From a virus, in IMG/VR virus record IMGVR_UViG_3300034691_000040, positions 62,001-126,000 of that record: a stretch of DNA of 64,000 nucleotides. The stretch is one strand, 5' to 3'. A program made the translations under genes and the position numbers. How positions within the stretch are numbered: position 1 is the stretch's first letter; the number at the start of each line of letters is the position of its first letter. The notes below the pieces were generated by a model that was given only the letters and a program-made list of their open reading frames with translations, made no database searches and had not been told where the DNA came from. Positions 52,264 through 60,601 of this stretch are shown piece by piece.

Positions 52264-53484
52264 TCATGCACGCCAGCGGTGCATTGTCCAGGTACGCATC
52301 AGGATGTAGAGTAAGACCGCATTACGCACAGCCTTGATCAGCACATCGTTCTTTGATCGGATGGCATTAGACACAACACCTTCTGTCAACTCACGCAATT
52401 CCATGATCATTGGGTTGGTTGTACGACTTGCCTGATACAAAGCTTTCATCTTACGCAGCAAGCCAGGAACGTCGCTCTTGGATTGCATGGTCGTAGGGTT
52501 TTTCGCTAAGTAGTCAAAGGCATGCTGCAAAACCAGCTCACAGATGCGTGTAACGCGTTTGTCAGCGCGAACGGATGAGTTCTCGGACATGTACGTCAAT
52601 GTGGTTACTAAAGCGCTACGCGGCATTGTAGTGACCGCGCTGGCAATAAGGTCCACCATCTCAGGGATGATGAAACTGTTCTTATCGGGCACTGTGTCCA
52701 AGATGTAACGAATGTACTTGCTGGACAGTCGACTTTTGTCACGGATCTTTAACTCACCATCAAGTTCAATAGTAGAGCCGGAGTTCCTGATTTGTAACTC
52801 AGGGGAGTTCTTAACCATCTCGAACACATCACGCACGTTCTTGATGATGTCCTTGATACGTCCCTGAATATCGTTGGACATGTAATCGATTTTGTCAGTG
52901 AACGAAATCAGGTTCTTATAATGCAACCCGCCTTTTCTGACAATGTCATCCGCCCGTTGCCGAAGCAGACCACCCCAGGTGCCGGCAACCTTCAAACCAA
53001 ACCGATTGTTCAATGCAGCGTACGTTGCCTCTGCAATAGCCAGGTCGGCATCATATTTAAAGAAGTGGGTCATGATCGACGTCATGTGCTTATACTGCAA
53101 TACCAGCGCCGATTCAAACGCACCGTGCTGGCGATCCTCCTCGTTAAGCTTATCGCTGATGAGGAACCTGTGGATCATGTACAAACACGACATGTTGAAG
53201 ACATCAGACGAAACGTGACGGTGGGTCACTACTTCAGGAAGTGCATGAAGCTCATCCTCCAAGTAATGCTCATCAACTTCCATCACTTCGTCAAACCATC
53301 GGTTGCGATCCTCATCTTTAAACCGAATAGGATGGACCCCCATGAGGTTCCCGCCAAAGAACGCAATGTGGGATTCGTTTTTAGTAGCAAACCGCTGTTC
53401 GTATTCCTCAACTTTTTTGAGTAGTTTCTTGTCAAAGACTAGATGGGAACAGTGGCGATCAAATACGCTTTTGATGGTATCCAT
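52264..53484 (-). CDS. Unknown 406-residue protein
   Basis: A single minus-strand gene opposite the terminase operon. The protein is helical throughout, with many charged residues and two His/Met-rich parts (HRHVSSDVFNMSCLYMIHRFL, YKHMTSIMTHFFKY). No catalytic motif. It starts at ATG 53484 after a weak AGATACT site. In phiKZ-like phages the gene beyond the terminase is also an unknown. It could be an early or middle protein given its isolation from the virion operons. Function not assigned. Confidence 0.65.
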   Translation of the reverse strand: MDTIKSVFDRHCSHLVFDKKLLKKVEEYEQRFATKNESHIAFFGGNLMGVHPIRFKDEDRNRWFDEVMEVDEHYLEDELHALPEVVTHRHVSSDVFNMSCLYMIHRFLISDKLNEEDRQHGAFESALVLQYKHMTSIMTHFFKYDADLAIAEATYAALNNRFGLKVAGTWGGLLRQRADDIVRKGGLHYKNLISFTDKIDYMSNDIQGRIKDIIKNVRDVFEMVKNSPELQIRNSGSTIELDGELKIRDKSRLSSKYIRYILDTVPDKNSFIIPEMVDLIASAVTTMPRSALVTTLTYMSENSSVRADKRVTRICELVLQHAFDYLAKNPTTMQSKSDVPGLLRKMKALYQASRTTNPMIMELRELTEGVVSNAIRSKNDVLIKAVRNAVLLYILMRTWTMHRWRA

Positions 53485-53544
53485 TAGTATCTCGGCTATA
53501 GAAGAGGCCTACTGGTGCTCACAAGATAGAGTTAAAAACAACTG

Positions 53545-53554
53545 AGCAATACAT
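53545..53554 (+). promoter_or_regulatory. AGYAAYACA motif, copy 5
   Basis: AGCAATACAT lies 43 bases before ATG 53588, in the gap divergent from the 406-residue gene. Same core and distance as the motifs in the 38.5-40 kb cassette. Confidence 0.4.
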
Positions 53555-53587
53555 AATCGATGGGTAACCTACGCAGGAGACTGTACC

Positions 53588-53776
53588 ATGATGGCTGTAA
53601 GAATACAGGTGGGTGAGCAACACAGGCTCCGTAATGGAGAAGATGAGGATTGCGATAAGTGTGATTGCAAGGCCGTTGTACGACTTACTGAAGCTACCCC
53701 TAACGGAGCTACTTACGGGTTTTATTGCAAGGATTGTCTTGAAGATGTAACCGAGAAACAAAAACAAACTTCTTAA
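53588..53776 (+). CDS. Small zinc-ribbon-like protein (62 aa)
   Basis: ATG 53588 behind GCAGGAG. The 62-residue product has CDKCDC near residues 22-27 and CKDC near 47-50, an arrangement of two cysteine knuckles typical of a zinc ribbon, with VVRLTEATPNGATYGFY strands between. Such mini-proteins often bind nucleic acids or regulators, but no particular family can be named. It leads the plus-strand run of small genes from 53.6 kb. Confidence 0.65.
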   Translation: MMAVRIQVGEQHRLRNGEDEDCDKCDCKAVVRLTEATPNGATYGFYCKDCLEDVTEKQKQTS

Positions 53777-53797
53777 ATAGTAAAGGGAAATTGTATC

Positions 53798-54454
53798 ATG
53801 ACTGGTGTAACCGAACGTAAAGGCTCTATTCATTGCCGATCCTCGTTTTCCATCGTCAAGCACATGCTGGCTGATTGTGCGCAATCCTTCCGCTCTGATA
53901 TTGCTGGAACCGATGAGCGTTTCAAAGACCTTGGCTACGACGCAGTACCTATCACTGACATCGAATACGAACAACAAATGGTCAAAGCCATCGGCGAAGA
54001 CCAGGTATCGGCCGAGGAGTTCACTCGAATGCTGCGAGGCGAACACAGCCCAATCGTCATGGGTTTGTCAACGCCTCGTGTCACCGCTGTGGTCGAATGT
54101 GAAGAACCTACGACCGACTATCAGAAGAAAGTGGCTGACGACACTGGCCGTGTAACTGTCGGCTTGTACTACATGCCGTTACAAACCTGGTCCGATACTG
54201 ATTCCCTGCTTACTTACTTTGGCATTCTCAACGGCTTGTCGCCTAAAGAGTTTGCTAAAGAGAAGCAGTGCGAACTGTATCAAACAATGCTCGATAAAGC
54301 CATTCAGTTGTTCATCGCTGAAGATCGCGCATTTGCGGTACAGCTGAAACGCCGTGGCTGTTGCCCAAACTGGATGGCAAAGAAGCCAACCACTGATACA
54401 CAAATGGCAATCACATTGCCAAGCGGTAACCGAGTTGTATTTGACGATTTCTAG
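53798..54454 (+). CDS. Unknown 218-residue protein
   Basis: ATG 53798 behind AAAGGGAAA. Mixed fold; the first 120 residues are acidic, later PLQTWSDTDSLLTYFGILNG and a Cys-containing LKRRGCCPNWMAKKP near residue 185. No recognised motif. It follows the zinc-ribbon gene by 21 bases and precedes another small gene by 15, so it probably shares their transcript. Confidence 0.65.
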   Translation: MTGVTERKGSIHCRSSFSIVKHMLADCAQSFRSDIAGTDERFKDLGYDAVPITDIEYEQQMVKAIGEDQVSAEEFTRMLRGEHSPIVMGLSTPRVTAVVECEEPTTDYQKKVADDTGRVTVGLYYMPLQTWSDTDSLLTYFGILNGLSPKEFAKEKQCELYQTMLDKAIQLFIAEDRAFAVQLKRRGCCPNWMAKKPTTDTQMAITLPSGNRVVFDDF

Positions 54455-54469
54455 AAGAGAGAAGGCATC

Positions 54470-54934
54470 ATGGAAAGCTTAATTATTGCGGGCTTCACAC
54501 TACAGGAACAAGTGGTGGGACAGCCGGTTGCCTCGGGGGTGTTAACCAAACCTGGGGTCATTGTGATGCGGGATATCGAAACAGGGCTTTATGCTGTCTC
54601 GGATACTCCAGATCTGAAGTGGGCGTTGAACATGCTCACTCAAGGCCAGAACTTTAACAAAGTCTTTGTTCACAAGTACCATGAAGACGTGGCAAAGAAA
54701 GTGCGGGTCTGGTACCTGCAGATCAAACAAACTGGTTTGTCGAAAGACTTCCAGCTGACGCGCAATCATTGCCGCATCGCACTGTTGGGTGAGCTTGCAC
54801 CACCCGGTCAGAATGAAGGTGTGTTTAACAAAGTCAAGGCACTGAACGCTAAGAACCCTAAAGCGTACGAGCACCTTGTCCGGCACATTCACAATCTACC
54901 TGCCCGCATGGAGCGCGCTCATGCCCAATATTGA
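54470..54934 (+). CDS. Unknown 154-residue protein
   Basis: ATG 54470 behind AGAGAAGG. Begins with beta-like segments (IIAGFTLQEQVV, GVIVMRDIETGLYAV) and continues with helices. The middle contains KWALNMLTQGQNFNKVFVHKYH. It overlaps the next gene by 14 bases, implying coupled translation. It resembles small GIY-YIG-like proteins only superficially (GLYAV, then HKYH and LTRNHC); the needed GIY and YIG motifs are not present, so that idea is dropped. Function unknown. Confidence 0.62.
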   Translation: MESLIIAGFTLQEQVVGQPVASGVLTKPGVIVMRDIETGLYAVSDTPDLKWALNMLTQGQNFNKVFVHKYHEDVAKKVRVWYLQIKQTGLSKDFQLTRNHCRIALLGELAPPGQNEGVFNKVKALNAKNPKAYEHLVRHIHNLPARMERAHAQY

Positions 54935-55289
54935 TAAAGACATGCTCATCTTCCCTCGTAACTTTGACAAGGGGCGGTTGAAACCAGAGGATGCTTCCGG
55001 GTATGAGTTCACACCGGAGGACTCTGTTATTATCGGACAGTACCTGCTGTTCCTCAAGGGGAAGGTCTACGTTCCGGTAGTCGTCATGTACCGTTGGCTT
55101 GGCGAGTTGTTTGAAAAGCTGCCGCATATTGATCGGACTGTGCTTTATCGAATGGCTGGTGAAGTAATGGGGTATCACGGCTGGCGGCCGATGCTTCATC
55201 GTAAATGCACGTACGAGTTCAATCAGAACCGCCGGCACAAGCAGTACCGCGCCACGAAAGACAAGCGCGCTAAAACCGAACACGCCTAA
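54921..55289 (+). CDS. Unknown basic 122-residue protein
   Basis: ATG 54921 lies inside the previous gene behind GGAGCG. The protein has a VYVPVVVMYRWLGELF segment (buried helix or strand) and a strongly basic C-terminus (NRRHKQYRATKDKRAKTEHA), which suggests nucleic-acid contact. No family recognised. It ends 30 bases before the next gene of the same run. Confidence 0.62.
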   Translation: MPNIDKDMLIFPRNFDKGRLKPEDASGYEFTPEDSVIIGQYLLFLKGKVYVPVVVMYRWLGELFEKLPHIDRTVLYRMAGEVMGYHGWRPMLHRKCTYEFNQNRRHKQYRATKDKRAKTEHA

Positions 55290-55319
55290 CATCCTACCTT
55301 TTGAACATGGAGCAACACC

Positions 55320-56042
55320 GTGAAATATTTGTCCGAAGCTGACCGTAAACTTTTCCAACAACACCGCGCCTGGGAACAGCGCCCTCTGACCAAGTCGGAG
55401 CGTGTGATTACTGAAGCGCTGGTCTTCAGCAAGATGACCAACACCTCTGACGACGAACATTTCGTCATGAAAGAGTTGATCCACAATACCTTCGGCCATA
55501 TGTTCGAGCGCCGTAACCTCATCATCGCCGCCCTGAAAGATCCAGTGGCGATGGATAAAGTACTGGCTCTGTATCCGTACGTGCTGTCGGCGTACCTGCA
55601 CGCCAATACGCCAGAAACTGGCATGTTGTCTGCAGCATTGCGTGGCGTCAATGATGAGCAGATGGGTCACATGAAGACCTGGTTCAATAACTTCATCGGC
55701 GCTATGTCGATGATTCCCAAGTTTGAAATCCCGTACCTCGTGTACAACGGCCAGGGTCCGGATCGCCCGAACAACAACACACGTAGCCCAGAAAACAAGC
55801 AGGAGGCGCTCTGGGGTGTTGCGGTTAACCCAACCGCGCAGAAAACGTTTACCGAGCTGTTCGGTTATCGGAAGGCCCATTACTTCAAGTGGATCTTCGA
55901 TTGTAAGCTGCACAAGGATAAAGCCTTCGCAGCTCAAGTCGAGATCGATATCGACGAAGTCAGCTATCCTGGCCTGCAACACATCCCAACCGTCGTGGTC
56001 AACTACCGCGGTCACAAGGCGACGTTCTTCACCGCGGGGTAA
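55320..56042 (+). CDS. Unknown 240-residue protein
   Basis: Starts at GTG 55320 behind TGGAGC. Helical N-terminal two thirds with many His and Met, then a Pro/Asn-rich loop (PDRPNNNTRSPENKQ) and a beta-rich C-terminus (PTVVVNYRGHKATFF). Codon use is biased to preferred codons, suggesting good expression. No enzymatic motif recognised. Part of the 53.6-57.6 kb gene run. Confidence 0.65.
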   Translation: MKYLSEADRKLFQQHRAWEQRPLTKSERVITEALVFSKMTNTSDDEHFVMKELIHNTFGHMFERRNLIIAALKDPVAMDKVLALYPYVLSAYLHANTPETGMLSAALRGVNDEQMGHMKTWFNNFIGAMSMIPKFEIPYLVYNGQGPDRPNNNTRSPENKQEALWGVAVNPTAQKTFTELFGYRKAHYFKWIFDCKLHKDKAFAAQVEIDIDEVSYPGLQHIPTVVVNYRGHKATFFTAG

Positions 56043-56125
56043 TTCCCTTGAAGTACATCCTGTTTAGCATCATCCAAACCATCACCAGCTCGAATGCTGT
56101 TTCAAACAGTCAGGAAAGTAGGCTG

Positions 56126-56272
56126 ATGGAAAACGAGGGAGGATGTAAGACATTGCAGGAGCTCATGATTCCTCAACCTTCTTCTTCCTCAGCTCGCAAA
56201 TTGGTATACGTTTCCACTGTTAAAGGTAACGTTACCACCCACACCGTAATTTGTTCGCCACTACGCGATTAA
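56126..56272 (+). CDS. Small uncertain gene (48 aa, or 74 aa from TTG)
   Basis: A short open frame. ATG 56126 has AGGA ten bases and TAGG three bases upstream; an in-frame TTG at 56048 would give 74 residues with a hydrophobic start (MKYILFSIIQTI). The product is Ser/Thr-rich (QPSSSSARKLVYVSTVKGNV) and its coding potential is weaker than that of its neighbours. It fills an otherwise empty 230-base gap and stops ten bases before the next gene. Confidence 0.4.
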   Translation: MENEGGCKTLQELMIPQPSSSSARKLVYVSTVKGNVTTHTVICSPLRD

Positions 56273-56282
56273 GGATTCAAGC

Positions 56283-57296
56283 ATGTACCCAATTGGTAAC
56301 GTAAAACAAAACGGTCTGTTCGCACTGGGCGGTCAGGTTCTTCGCGCTTTGAAGGATTTCAACTTCTACGTTGAATATGCGCTGTTCGTCAACAACACTC
56401 CGGACTTCACCCAGGAGTCTGTAAAGCTCTGGGTTGAAACGCTGGGTTCCCTTCTGGAACGCACCGAGGAAAATGTGAACGAGTACCACTCGCTCACTGA
56501 TCGTCAACAGCAGGATGTCGATTTCAACTTCAACGGCGAGCGTATGCCGACCGTCGCGGCGCTGGAGTTTGTCCAGAAGGTGTTTCCGAACATTGCCGAC
56601 TTCATCGACCCGTACCAGATCGCCACAATCGCCAGCCATCTGGACATGGTCCTCACCCTCGGTTCTGTTCACGAACTGCTGACGGCCCTGGCTACCCAGG
56701 AATGCCCGAACCCGCAGATCATGACCAATGCGCTCAGCGAACTGGTCATCGCCATCAACCTCCCGCTGATGGAAGAAGAACAAAAGCGCATCATCGCTGA
56801 GCATGGCTACGCTATCTCACCAGTGTGCGGTGAGAAGGCGAACTACGCGTTCACCCTCTCCGGCGATACTGCGTTCGGTACCGAACTGCTGTGCGTGCAA
56901 GGTAAGGCTGATCCTGATCTGATCTGCTCCCTGATGGGTTGCGTGATCGCACTGATCCAGGAAGGTAAGCAGGTCCTGGAGATCGACGACACCATCGCTA
57001 CGATGAAAGATGGCAGCGTGATGCGCTACCTCTTGATCAAGGCTGATCCAATCCTCGCTATCGCCGAGTTGGGCGAGTTGGGCTCTATCAAGGCCGGCAG
57101 CCCGCTGGTGCAGCTGGTAGTCGCTGACATCAACAACCTCCTGCCTGGCGAAGAAGGTTACGACAGCGTGAACTTCTATCAGCCGGTGTTTGAGCTGAAA
57201 GAAGAAACTGCTGGCGAGGTCCAGGAAGAAGACATCGTCGAATCGGCTGAGTCCATCGTTGCGCGCGCAGCAGCTGAAGCGGGCAAAGATGTCTGA
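56283..57296 (+). CDS. Protein with C-terminal DUF4262-like domain (337 aa)
   Basis: ATG 56283 behind TAAGGATT. The first 160 residues are helical and unfamiliar. Residues about 165-270 resemble DUF4262: an HGYAISPV opening, YAFTLSG-type strand, then TELLCVQG and a helix-plus-Gly pattern before KQVLEID. That family is widespread in bacteria and of unknown function. The C-terminal 40 residues are a Glu/Ala-rich tail. Strong preferred-codon bias. It overlaps the next gene by eight bases. The DUF assignment is by eye. Confidence 0.6.
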   Translation: MYPIGNVKQNGLFALGGQVLRALKDFNFYVEYALFVNNTPDFTQESVKLWVETLGSLLERTEENVNEYHSLTDRQQQDVDFNFNGERMPTVAALEFVQKVFPNIADFIDPYQIATIASHLDMVLTLGSVHELLTALATQECPNPQIMTNALSELVIAINLPLMEEEQKRIIAEHGYAISPVCGEKANYAFTLSGDTAFGTELLCVQGKADPDLICSLMGCVIALIQEGKQVLEIDDTIATMKDGSVMRYLLIKADPILAIAELGELGSIKAGSPLVQLVVADINNLLPGEEGYDSVNFYQPVFELKEETAGEVQEEDIVESAESIVARAAAEAGKDV

Positions 57297-57579
57297 GGAA
57301 GTTTTCTCACGAGAACATCCTGTCGCCAGTCAGCTCATTTGGGCAAACTCCAGTGAGCTGACATCGGTCCAGCTTTTAGTCCCAGTCGTCGATAAGTGGA
57401 AGCTTGTTGAAGAAGGTACGGAAGAGGGTTCGATCGCAGCAGTCAGTCAAATAACCGGTGTGCGTCTGCCTTTCACGCCTGGTGTGGTGAAGAAACAAAA
57501 CCTGAAGATCGGTGACATCGTGGAAGTGCGCGAAGGTCCTGAACGTAAGGATGACGTGGTGTCGGTTATTCGGAGCTAA
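57289..57579 (+). CDS. Unknown 96-residue beta-rich protein
   Basis: ATG 57289 lies within the end of the DUF4262-like gene (eight-base overlap); an upstream in-frame start is inside that gene and rejected. The sequence alternates strands and turns (SVQLLVPVVDKWKLVEEG, VKKQNLKIGDIVEVREG), as in a small OB- or SH3-like barrel. No family recognised. It is followed by a hairpin terminator and probably ends the transcript begun at 53.6 kb. Confidence 0.65.
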   Translation: MSEEVFSREHPVASQLIWANSSELTSVQLLVPVVDKWKLVEEGTEEGSIAAVSQITGVRLPFTPGVVKKQNLKIGDIVEVREGPERKDDVVSVIRS

Positions 57580-57584
57580 AGCTA

Positions 57585-57627
57585 AGGCACGGTCCTCAGG
57601 GATCGTGCTTTATGCCCTTTTCATTTT
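57585..57627 (+). terminator. Hairpin terminator
   Basis: A 9-bp stem with one G-T pair (GCACGGTCC/GGATCGTGC) around TCAG, followed by TTTATGCCCTTTTCATTTT. Confidence 0.65.
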
Positions 57628-57645
57628 AAGACCTAAGGAGGTCAC

Positions 57646-57738
57646 ATGCTCTCTTTTATTGGCGGTATCGTACTGGTAATCCTGGCGCTGCGTGGCTTGG
57701 TTGCATTCATTGGAGATTTCAGCCGGAGTAAGAACTAA
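57646..57738 (+). CDS. 30-residue membrane peptide
   Basis: ATG 57646 sits five bases after a perfect AAGGAGGT ribosome site. The product MLSFIGGIVLVILALRGLVA and ten more residues is a single transmembrane helix followed by a basic tail (SRSKN). Its stop shares one base with the next start (TAATG), so it is both efficiently translated and coupled to that gene. It may be a regulatory leader-like peptide or a small membrane effector. Below the usual gene-calling limit. Confidence 0.6.
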   Translation: MLSFIGGIVLVILALRGLVAFIGDFSRSKN

Positions 57739-58196
57739 TGCCTACTCCGCTGACCAACGCTGAAGCTTACTTAAAGTTGATGTCTGGCTTTTCCATCATC
57801 AGCAATGGCGCGTACACCTACGTAGTTGATGGCGAATACGACCATTGCTACTACATGGCTTACGGTACTTATCCAGGCTGCTTGCGAGGTGGTGAAACGC
57901 CGGCACATACCGATGAACACTGGCTGAACCAGTCGTGGTCTCGGGTCTCCACTATAGAGATCATAATCCGTAATGGCTGGTTTCCAAGCGAAGCCGGTAA
58001 TACAATGGCTGATAGTATCCGGGCGCGCGAACGGGCAGGGGGTCATGTAGTCCCAAGCTTTGAAGACATGATCTCTTACGCGCTGGATAACGGCACGCCA
58101 AGCCATCTGCTGAAAGACCCAATGACCAGCGGTCCGTACTGGAAAGAATATTTCGTGATGAAGGGATTGTATCCCGCGGAGAAAGACAATGCCTGA
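57738..58196 (+). CDS. Unknown 152-residue protein
   Basis: Starts by TAATG overlap with the 30-residue peptide. Features a Tyr/His/Cys-rich segment (GEYDHCYYMAYGTYPGC), a TDEHWLNQSW loop and a helical C-terminus. The clustered His, Cys and Asp could hold a metal, but no known motif fits. It overlaps the next gene by eight bases. Function unknown. Confidence 0.65.
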   Translation: MPTPLTNAEAYLKLMSGFSIISNGAYTYVVDGEYDHCYYMAYGTYPGCLRGGETPAHTDEHWLNQSWSRVSTIEIIIRNGWFPSEAGNTMADSIRARERAGGHVVPSFEDMISYALDNGTPSHLLKDPMTSGPYWKEYFVMKGLYPAEKDNA

Positions 58197-58425
58197 AGAA
58201 GAAAGCAAGTACCCTATCGGTGATGCCGGTGAAAACTTCCAACCTGATGCAATGGAAGACTTCGATCGCCGCGTACAGTCTGGCGAGTTCGCCAAGCTTA
58301 CCATGGACGAAATCCGTCGCGTCTACGTGAACGAAGAAATCGACTTCGTGCAACACCAGGAAGAGATGGAAATGCTCGAAGAGCAGAATCGTCGTGAAGA
58401 ACAAGAGTCCGACCAGGACGACTAA
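58189..58425 (+). CDS. Unknown very acidic 78-residue protein
   Basis: ATG 58189 overlaps the previous stop by eight bases. Nearly one third of residues are Asp or Glu, especially in the C-terminal helix (VQHQEEMEMLEEQNRREEQES). Such composition suits a small DNA-mimic or inhibitor protein, but also simple scaffolds. No family recognised. A strong TTCG-loop terminator follows. Confidence 0.65.
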   Translation: MPEEESKYPIGDAGENFQPDAMEDFDRRVQSGEFAKLTMDEIRRVYVNEEIDFVQHQEEMEMLEEQNRREEQESDQDD

Positions 58426-58438
58426 CCAACCTTTACGG

Positions 58439-58477
58439 ACGGGCGTCTTCGGACGCCTGTTCTTATGTTTCTTTTTT
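58439..58477 (+). terminator. Rho-independent terminator with TTCG loop
   Basis: A 9-bp stem (ACGGGCGTC/GACGCCTGT, one G-T pair) around TTCG, followed after 11 bases by six T. Confidence 0.75.
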
Positions 58478-58496
58478 ATTACCTTAGGGGTATGTC

Positions 58497-59315
58497 ATGA
58501 TTGGATTCACTAAAGAGCAGCTGTTCGAATTCATGCGCGAACGTCCGCGTGATGTTGATTCGCACGATCTTAAGCCTTTCTTCCTGGCCACATTGCTGGA
58601 TAATGCGGTCAAGAACAGCGGTGGTTCTTTCACGATCAGCAGTTCGCGTGGTAATTCTTCTGGCAAACAGTATCCGGTTACTGGTTTCTCCGCAGTGATC
58701 GTGAAAGAAGAAAGAAAGCCAGAGGGTTATCAGCTCAATGTGCAAGTAGACGACATTGACCTGAGTGGCCTGGCTGGGTTCTTCAGCAATTACCGCGGTG
58801 GGTTCGTTGTGGACACGCCTATGTCCGAGTTCGTGCAAGATCGTCAGGATCAGCGACGGGACCACAGAAATGACACGTTCGAATTCAACATTACTGCACA
58901 GCTTTTGCTACTGCCGTTGTTGATCGAATTCGAAGTGCTCTGGGCGGAATATTGGCTTGCGGGCATGGGTTACAAAACCTCCGAGGCTAAAAAACTGACT
59001 GAACATCAGATCTATTTCCTCGACCGCGATAACGACGGTGCGCCTTGGTCGTTTGGTGAACCAGTTATGCTTGTAAAGCAGATCGATGGCGTCCATATCG
59101 AGCACGGGAGTATTTGCGACTGCTATACGTCCGACAATCGTTGGTTCCATAGCTCTAACCTGTATACAGTCGATCAGTTGCTGACCATTCGCAGTCAGCC
59201 ATTTCGCAGTGCTTCGCGTCCTGATCGTGACCGCACTCCGCCACCGCCAATCTTCAATCAAGTCATCGGTGCCTATAAAGCAGCTGTAGCGGTCAAAGAA
59301 GGACCAAAAGAATGA
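58497..59315 (+). CDS. Unknown 272-residue protein
   Basis: ATG 58497 behind TTAGGGG. Mixed alpha/beta, with HDLKPFFLATLLDNAVKNSGGSF near the start, a central FNITAQLLLLPLLIEFEVLWAEYWL helix and a Pro-rich C-terminus (RDRTPPPPIFNQ). The stop overlaps the next start by ATGA. No motif recognised; an anti-host role cannot be judged from sequence. Confidence 0.65.
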   Translation: MIGFTKEQLFEFMRERPRDVDSHDLKPFFLATLLDNAVKNSGGSFTISSSRGNSSGKQYPVTGFSAVIVKEERKPEGYQLNVQVDDIDLSGLAGFFSNYRGGFVVDTPMSEFVQDRQDQRRDHRNDTFEFNITAQLLLLPLLIEFEVLWAEYWLAGMGYKTSEAKKLTEHQIYFLDRDNDGAPWSFGEPVMLVKQIDGVHIEHGSICDCYTSDNRWFHSSNLYTVDQLLTIRSQPFRSASRPDRDRTPPPPIFNQVIGAYKAAVAVKEGPKE

Positions 59316-59719
59316 AGCATTGTAAATACCGCATTACCAACCTCACGGACGGTAATGTCATTCAAAACTACAACTTCGTTCCAGCGCGGAATGATTTTGA
59401 TATCCTCATCTTTACAGAAAAGGAGTACGCGGGGAAGATGGAAGAAACCCCCGACGATGAGGAGCTGCATGTTTATTCTGTTCTGCAAGCTATCCTCAAT
59501 AGCCTCTGTAAGATGTCTGATCTCACGACTACGCGGTTTAAGATCGAACTGGTGGGCGATGTAGAGGATTACGATCATCGTGCCTTTGCGACGCTCTGCC
59601 GTAACTTCCTAGACAGTTGTCACGATTCCGGTACGTTCCCGCCATCGATGTATACAACCAGTCGAGAAGACAACTGCTTTTATCTTGGCATGGCGCAAGT
59701 ACGGCCAACGCTTCACTAA
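59312..59719 (+). CDS. Unknown 135-residue protein
   Basis: Start overlaps the previous stop (ATGA). Begins MKHCKYRITNLTDGNV, with an acidic centre (KMEETPDDEELHVYS) and a C-terminal region with Cys residues (TLCRNFLDSCHDSG, DNCFYLG). No recognised family. Closely linked to its upstream neighbour and probably translated with it. Confidence 0.65.
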   Translation: MKHCKYRITNLTDGNVIQNYNFVPARNDFDILIFTEKEYAGKMEETPDDEELHVYSVLQAILNSLCKMSDLTTTRFKIELVGDVEDYDHRAFATLCRNFLDSCHDSGTFPPSMYTTSREDNCFYLGMAQVRPTLH

Positions 59720-59737
59720 GACCTAAGGGGGTCAGTC

Positions 59738-60571
59738 GTGTTTAAGAAGATCATTGCTTTCTTTAAGCAAAAGCTTGAGGAAGAACGTACGCACAAAGAA
59801 GAGATGAAAAAACGTGATCGGGTTTGTTCTGATCTTCACCGCATGCATTATTCACGGCATTACCACCACAGCTTCATTAAGGTGACGGCTGGCGGAGTTA
59901 CAGGCGGTGAGTGTTTAGAGGGCATTGTTTGTTATGCCGACCCACACAACTCAATCATCGATATCTTGACCCCGAGTGGGCTTGTGACCCACCTAGATTT
60001 GATGGAGCGTGAATACTCGGTTGTCTGGAATTATCAACGTGAGGACGTGGTTCACTACAACGAGGATAACTGGGTTAACTATCAGGCATGGTGTGACCGT
60101 ATAGGTGAGCTGGACGAAGCGGCCGGATTGGCGCTGTTTACGAACAAAGCCGGTGGTGTTAATACCCAACCGCTGTTCTGGCCGGAGAACTACGCCGAAT
60201 TGGAAATGCCACGGACTAGGTGGCATGTTTACATTGTCGGCTATAACGCAACCCCCATCAAAACGCTTGAAGAGTTGAAAAATATCTATGCGGAGCTCAA
60301 GCGTAAATCCCTGGCGCCCGTCAGAGAGTGGTACGACGTCAAGTTCCTTAATTCAAGAGCCCACCCTGAGTTGGCAGTAAGGCTTGGCGGTTTGGTTAAA
60401 CACAAAAATGGCACAGGTTCTAAGTTGGCTATCATGAAGTCTGAAGATGGCATTTGCGTAAGCGGTGGCATCGTGTATGACCGTATAGCGCTCAACCTGG
60501 ATACGGATAAGTTCGAATTGATCATGTCCTATCACTATCGTGAAGTGGGGGATCTGAGCGACCTGGGGTAG
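59738..60571 (+). CDS. Unknown 277-residue protein
   Basis: Starts at GTG 59738 behind AAGGGGGT. A basic N-terminal helix (FKKIIAFFKQKLEEERTHKEEMKKRD) is followed by a beta-rich body with many Trp, Tyr and His (SRHYHHSFIKVTAGG, VNYQAWCDRIGELDEAAGL). The N-terminal helix is amphipathic and may touch a membrane or nucleic acid. No family recognised. Confidence 0.65.
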   Translation: MFKKIIAFFKQKLEEERTHKEEMKKRDRVCSDLHRMHYSRHYHHSFIKVTAGGVTGGECLEGIVCYADPHNSIIDILTPSGLVTHLDLMEREYSVVWNYQREDVVHYNEDNWVNYQAWCDRIGELDEAAGLALFTNKAGGVNTQPLFWPENYAELEMPRTRWHVYIVGYNATPIKTLEELKNIYAELKRKSLAPVREWYDVKFLNSRAHPELAVRLGGLVKHKNGTGSKLAIMKSEDGICVSGGIVYDRIALNLDTDKFELIMSYHYREVGDLSDLG

Positions 60572-60601
60572 TTCTAAATCAATTTATAAGAGGACGTATA
60601 G

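Noticed and set aside
54470-54934. GIY-YIG-like nuclease idea for the 154-residue protein
   Set aside because: The GIY and YIG motifs and catalytic Arg/Glu are not present.
54858-56015. 385-codon minus-strand frame across three small plus-strand genes
   Set aside because: Would bury three genes with good ribosome sites; no domain seen.
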